Shown: positions 59,800 to 64,000 of the stretch, in pieces
Layout: every line of letters starts with the position of its first letter
Position numbering within the stretch: the first letter of the stretch is position 1
DNA from: Spirometra erinaceieuropaei
Lineage: Eukaryota > Platyhelminthes > Cestoda > Diphyllobothriidea > Diphyllobothriidae
Assembly: GCA_902702965.1 (NCBI GenBank)
Contig: CACRXP010000385.1
Span: forward strand, 543,077 to 607,076
DNA: 64,000 nt
Direction: 5' to 3'
Position numbers and translations under genes: made by a program
Notes under the pieces: generated by a model
Seen by the model: the letters and a program-made list of their open reading frames with translations, nothing else
Told to the model about the DNA's origin: nothing
Database searches by the model: none

Positions 59800-60810
59800 T
59801 TATTTGAAGAAGATGGGCTCACCGGAACAGGTTTATTTAGATGCTGAAGTTTCGAAGAGCCTGGTCGGCTCTCCTTTGTCAAAGAGTAAAATGCACTTAA
59901 TCGACCAGAAATCTCAAGTGGCGTGTCACGTTGTTCGACCTCGTGCTGATCGATTTTTCTCTCCTCTCGCCTCGGCCTCTTGGGAGATGGTTGACGGGCG
60001 TTTTGTATGCGTGCTTTGTGAGTCACCAGTCCGTCGGGCGGAGGTGATTGAACCAGTGTCGGGTGGTTGGTCTGGTGGTTTTTGTTCTTCTTCACCGAGT
60101 AAACTCGCCGTCGGGCTGTCTCCGTATGGCCTTCTTAAGCCCAGCGTGGTTGTTTGGTCCTGAGCTATACGATTGTGATAACGTAGGACTTTGTAGGCTG
60201 CAGGAAGGTCCAGATGCCTGTTGATGGAGTGGGGATCGGAGAACCACGCCTCGGGAGTTAGCCGCTCTGCTTTTGTGTTGCCCCGGCCTAAGATGGTAGC
60301 TCGCTGCAGATCGAAAGTATGTCCAGTTTCTCCAACGTGTGTTGCTAATTGAGAGTTGGGATCTAACTTCCGAGTAGCCGATTTGCGCTCTTGTAGGCGA
60401 GTCTAACCATCTCAATTGCGAACAATTAGGGCTTAGCCAATAGGTTGAGTTCCTTGCCGCCTATGTAGACATTCGGCCTTAAGGATTGCGCGTGTCTGCT
60501 ATGCCATGATTCGGCAAACCATGACCTTTGCAGCCTGGTGGGTGCTGGCACTCGGTTCTCTGCCTGTAGATGCGCTTGCGCTCCCGCTGGGTATGCAGGC
60601 CGTGTGCATGGTTATCCAGCGACTTGCGTAATCCTTCTCTTTTTGGCCCACTTTTGTTGTTGGTCAAAATCCCGGTCAAGAGTTTGTTGTGGACCAGGGA
60701 GTTTGGTAGTACGTGCAGTGTTGATTCGGCCGTGCCAACCAACTGCACCCTCTCTCGCCTCCGGTCTTTTTGAATGTCTTGATACCAGGCCTAGGTGGAG
60801 GAGGAGGGGA
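59800..60810 (-). mobile_element. Penelope-like element 3' end
   Basis: Contains the 158-codon frame above. 60,410-60,800 on the minus strand is probably the upstream part of the same element, but no RT motif is readable. It belongs to a different Penelope-like lineage from the copies at 21 and 27.5 kb, because the C-terminal sequences differ. Confidence 0.5.
59926..60402 (-). pseudogene. Penelope-like GIY-YIG endonuclease C-terminus (158-codon open frame without ATG)
   Basis: The minus strand is open from just after a TAG at 60405-60403 to a TGA at 59928-59926. It reads TRLQERKSATRKLDPNSQLA, then THVGETGHTFDLQRATILGR, GNTKAERLTPEAWFSDPHS and INRHLDLPAAYKVLRYH, then a hydrophilic tail. The helix with AERLTPEAWFS matches the C-terminal part of the GIY-YIG nuclease of Penelope-like elements (catalytic Glu). 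The GIY-YIG start and the RT are missing upstream. It has no ATG near its start, so an ATG-based search misses it. Confidence 0.7.
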
Positions 60811-60849
60811 GAGCGCGGTGGATGCTGCGTAAGTCTAAACTCACTATAA

Positions 60850-62220
60850 ACTAATTCCCGCGCAATTCGCTGTGCCTGCTCTCACCTTGCTGTGGAGTGC
60901 ATGGTGGACGTCGTCAGACGCGACGATCGATGGATATTCACTGTAGACACGATCAGAGAGACAAACCTAGAGGAAGGAGTGCTAGTATAATCAGCCGATT
61001 TTAAAATAAACTTTGATTTCGGAATTTTTGGCAAAAATCGTCTTTCGCAACAGCCTTGTAAAACATTCCGTGCTCTACTCTCCTGCGCTGATTCGCACTG
61101 AATAGTGACAACCGTCCTTTATTGTGTTGTATTTTGGTTCGAACACGTGGGCAATTTTATACTGACTGTAAATATGTAAAATCGAACTGTAAACTAATGG
61201 GATCTTCAAGGACTCAGTGTGTACCTATTCAAATGCGTAAATACAAACATTAGTTTTTTTGAAAAAAATACTTCCAAGCAGTGGGTACCTTTTGGGTGTA
61301 GGGTTACGTTCCGCTGCAAAAGCCTCTTATTCATTACTGTTTCTTCCGTCGCTGATGGTAGGCATCTTGCGTATGTCCGCAAGTTCAAACACATACCGTC
61401 TAGGATGCACTGTTGAATACCTGCTTCCCAAACGGCAGTTTAGAAGCTGATCCCTGCCTCAAGATGGCCATAGAGATGTCCATGCGCGTTATCTGCTCCC
61501 ACGCTCACTCCGTTCGTGTAAATCCCGTACAGCAGTAAACGTAAATTAATTGGCTTATCTACCCAAGGGAGCGGTTTGCTAAAGGCTGTTAACGGTGAAA
61601 CCTTCAGGTAGTCTGTTAAAGTCGCACAAAATCTTGGTCAGTTCTGTGGTTGATAACTAGACCATTTTTAAGCTTTTTGATCTGAGGGGAATAATAACTA
61701 GCCAACTGCAGTAACTGTTTCTTGGAGGACTCTGCCGGTGTTCCTCTTCCTACAAACAGTTAGACCGGAAAATTACGCTAAATCTATTATTTGGGGTCTC
61801 CTTTCGTGACAAGAAAAACGCTGTTCCGACAGGATTCAGTTTCGGGCTCCACTCAACGACTTTTGCTCCTCTGCTGTGACTTCTCATTGCAACATCCCAA
61901 ATTATAACTAATGCGGCCGATGTAAGATTTGCATAAGCCAACTATTAATCGGCATTTGTGCCAAGTTTCCGAGGAGTTTCTAGCCAGTGCCGTCCCCGTT
62001 ACTGGGCCACCGGTCTCATCATGACCTACCTAGGCAACATAAAACTCCTTTCGATCAGATAAAATAACACCATTTCGGCAGACGCGGTTTACGATTCAGA
62101 ACGACGAAGACAGGAAACGCGGTCCGGTCGGTCTCGAATCAATGTAAGTTAGCCTTGATGGCCCTTTTAATTTCAGCAAAAACTAATGTGTCCACTCTAA
62201 GCAAAGCCTTAGCAACAGAG
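60850..62220. other. Intergenic, nothing identified
   Basis: No supported exon, RNA gene or repeat. Confidence 0.5.
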
Positions 62221-62239
62221 CCTTTTCGGCTCACTCCGA

Positions 62240-62430
62240 AGGCAGCATGAAATTGGAGTTCATATACCAGGAAACACGCGAAGAACGCTGAGGGACCCGT
62301 TGATGAGCCGAACCCATCGCAGCTGCGTCATGCATCGACACAAGACCGGCTAAACACGCGTGTCCGGGCTTATAGCTTATACATGTGATGTCTTTGTGGT
62401 AGATCGTTACGTATTTGCATACTATTGACT
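62240..62430 (+). repeat. Three-copy short repeat, copy 1
   Basis: Core GAGGGACCCGTTGATGAGCC, then CGCAGCTGCGTCATGC and AAACACGCGTG. Related direct copy at 62,540-62,720 and inverted copy at 63,290-63,405. Confidence 0.6.
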
Positions 62431-62539
62431 ACCTGTTGGTAGCTGGTGAATATCACGCTGTTAGTCCGCAGTTTTTTTGTTGGATTTACTCCAAGTTCGC
62501 GCATTTATTTTCTAAGAGATTATGAAGGGCAGCGTGGGA

Positions 62540-62720
62540 CTGAAATCCATAGACTAGAAAGCACACGTGAACGCTCGGAGACCTACTGACGGGATGGACC
62601 CCCCTCTCCGCAGCTGCATCATGCGGCCGCACGAGATCGGCGAAATACGCCGGTCTAGGCTTCTAGTTAGTACGTGTGGTGGTACTATGGCAGATTACTG
62701 CGTGTGAACTTCCACGCTCA
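62540..62720 (+). repeat. Three-copy short repeat, copy 2
   Basis: GGAGACCTACTGACGGGATG then CGCAGCTGCATCATGCGGCC and GTACGTGTGGTGGTACTATG. More diverged than copy 1. Confidence 0.55.
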
Positions 62721-63289
62721 CGGAACTCCGAGAGATTTTTCCGTGTTGTCGCAATAGGGGCCAACTTATTCTTCTGTAATGTTTACTGCCTCTGAAAGCA
62801 CCTAACCCTCGTCATTCTGCACTTCTCATTTGTCTGAACTAGCAACCATGCAGTGATGCGGTGTTAAGGGCAGATTTTTAGGCTTAAATTTCTGGTCATC
62901 GACAATCCTGTCGACTTCTCCGAGATTCTCTTCGATTCACTTCAGTTGACGGGAAGTTCCCTCATTTCTACTTTCGCCGAACTGAACAATTAAAAATCTA
63001 ACTGATTAGCTAGCGATTTTTTAGTGGAACATTTCAGGGAGTAGAATTATTTAGCTTTATTCCATGCGTTCTCTGTCTTTGATTGGCGTATATCTGGCGG
63101 GCGACAGCAAATCGATCGGGAATGACCATCCCGATTTTCTGTATTTGATTAATGACCACAGTTACTGATTTCTTGTCTCTATGCGACCGCTCACTAGAGC
63201 TTTAGACAGTAGCCGAAAGGCAGGACCGTATCGTCCTTGTTATTTGGGGTAAAGGGATACCATACTAGCAGCACAGGTATTAGCCAAAA

Positions 63290-63405
63290 GCCCATACACG
63301 CGTGTTTCATCCATATTCTGCCGCTGCATGATACAGCTGCGAGGGATTCGGCTCATCAGTGGGTCCACCAGCAGACGGGGATGCTGGTTCTAGCTTGGAG
63401 TTCTC
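63290..63405 (-). repeat. Three-copy short repeat, copy 3 (inverted)
   Basis: Its reverse complement reads GTGGACCCACTGATGAGCCG, AATCCCTCGCAGCTGTATC and AAACACGCGTG, matching copy 1. Confidence 0.6.
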
Positions 63406-63455
63406 CGAACTTAGAGTTGGGGAATAGCCGTTCAAAAACGGCATTCAGTCCAGAA

Positions 63456-64000
63456 ATGGCCACTCCAACCGGCCTTCATTTGTCCGTGGTGCTGTTAATA
63501 TCGGATATAAACGCAAATCGTCATGCCCCCAAGAAGTTGCCGGCTCACGTTCGCCCTTTACGTTCTAACAGGTCTGACATGAACTCAGACACAGAAAGCG
63601 CAGATGAAGGGCAATCCAATGACCGGAGATCATCTCTTTCCCGCTCACAACTGAGTTCAGACAGAGACACGATTGACCAATCTGAAGGTGAATACAAGGA
63701 GTCAGAACGGTCTACTGTTGGTCCCAGCGACGTTGAGGATCAGTACATTCAGGATGAAGATGAGGCAGAGGTCAGAAAAGGGGGCAGAACACAGGACGAA
63801 TCCGATGAAGATGTGGACAAGACTATACGAGAGACCTCAAAGTTCCCTTCAGGCGATCGATCCCCTGTCTCCTCTGAGTCGCCTCAGCAGGTGACTTCCT
63901 CGTCTCCACGGCGGGCCTCAGGTGTCAAACCATTCTGTCCGTTGCTGAAACTGACAGATGCGGCTTGCCTGCGCCGGCTGGAGCTCAAGAGTGACCGAAA
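63456..64000 (+). CDS. Acidic Ser-rich protein, 5' part (runs off window)
   Basis: The frame is open from 63,213 to the window end. The sequence upstream of about 63,410 belongs to a dispersed repeat, so ATG 63456 (CAGAAATGGCC, good start context) is preferred. It gives MATPTGLHLSVVLLISDINA. Another possible start is ATG 63579, or an exon start after TTCTAACAG at 63570. The protein is acidic and Ser-rich (MNSDTESADEGQSND, DVEDQYIQDEDEAEV, DESDEDVDKTIRE), then turns more ordered at PFCPLLKLTDAACLRRLELK just before the end. No family recognised. It is absent from a stop-bounded frame search because it has no stop in the window. Confidence 0.6.
   Translation, partial: MATPTGLHLSVVLLISDINANRHAPKKLPAHVRPLRSNRSDMNSDTESADEGQSNDRRSSLSRSQLSSDRDTIDQSEGEYKESERSTVGPSDVEDQYIQDEDEAEVRKGGRTQDESDEDVDKTIRETSKFPSGDRSPVSSESPQQVTSSSPRRASGVKPFCPLLKLTDAACLRRLELKSDR

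Noticed and set aside
1..64000. CRISPR arrays, bacterial operons or prophage
   Set aside because: No regular spaced repeats or dense frames. Introns and LINE/Penelope elements show that it is a eukaryotic nuclear genome.

Overview
This is a eukaryotic nuclear window, most likely from a flatworm and probably a tapeworm of the Diphyllobothriidea (Spirometra / Schistocephalus / Dibothriocephalus group). The evidence is short exons with GT-AG introns, large introns full of decayed retroelements, Penelope-like elements with GIY-YIG endonuclease remnants, and RTE-type LINE remnants with C2H2 zinc-finger tails of a kind I associate with these worms. The species is inferred and not proved. There is one scaffold gap of 76 N.

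Positions 1-22,974 (+) hold the 3' two thirds of a RhoGAP gene of the ARHGAP21/23 type. Thirteen exons can be chained with consistent reading phases (about 956 residues). The order is a Ser/Thr/Gln-rich linker, a RhoGAP domain split over four exons (6,807 to about 9,878), and a low-complexity C-terminus whose last exon lies beyond a 7.7 kb intron. The introns hold an RTE LINE 3' end (10.4-11.5 kb, minus), a Penelope-like element (20.9-21.9 kb, minus), a trinucleotide microsatellite, and a near-identical duplication on both sides of the N gap.

Positions 23-53 kb hold no host gene that I can support and are dominated by transposon debris. A roughly 1.4 kb repeat occurs at 26.4-29.4 and 51.5-52.9 kb. 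Its first copy is split by a 1.6 kb Penelope-like element with inverted terminal repeats of about 145 bp. A roughly 1.8 kb RTE LINE 3' segment occurs at 29.4-31.2 and 46.5-48.5 kb (minus). A CR1-like LINE that has lost its catalytic RT core lies at 34.4-36.9 kb. Two further RTE-type bodies lie at 38.0-40.1 kb (minus) and 44.2-46.5 kb (plus). SINE-like repeats are scattered between them. The stretch at 40.2-44.1 kb is AT-rich and has no recognisable content.

Positions 53.7-57.8 kb (+) hold a leucine-rich-repeat gene of SDS22 type, most like LRRC49, with four phase-consistent exons ending in TAG. After it come an RTE RT remnant (58.9 kb) and a minus-strand Penelope-like GIY-YIG C-terminal ORF of 158 codons (59.9-60.4 kb). 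A short repeat present in three copies follows (62.2-63.4 kb). The window ends in the 5' part of a gene for an acidic, Ser-rich protein that runs off the end (63,456-64,000).

The two identifiable host genes have plausible cytoskeletal roles (Rho GTPase control; possibly tubulin modification), but nothing in the sequence links them functionally.
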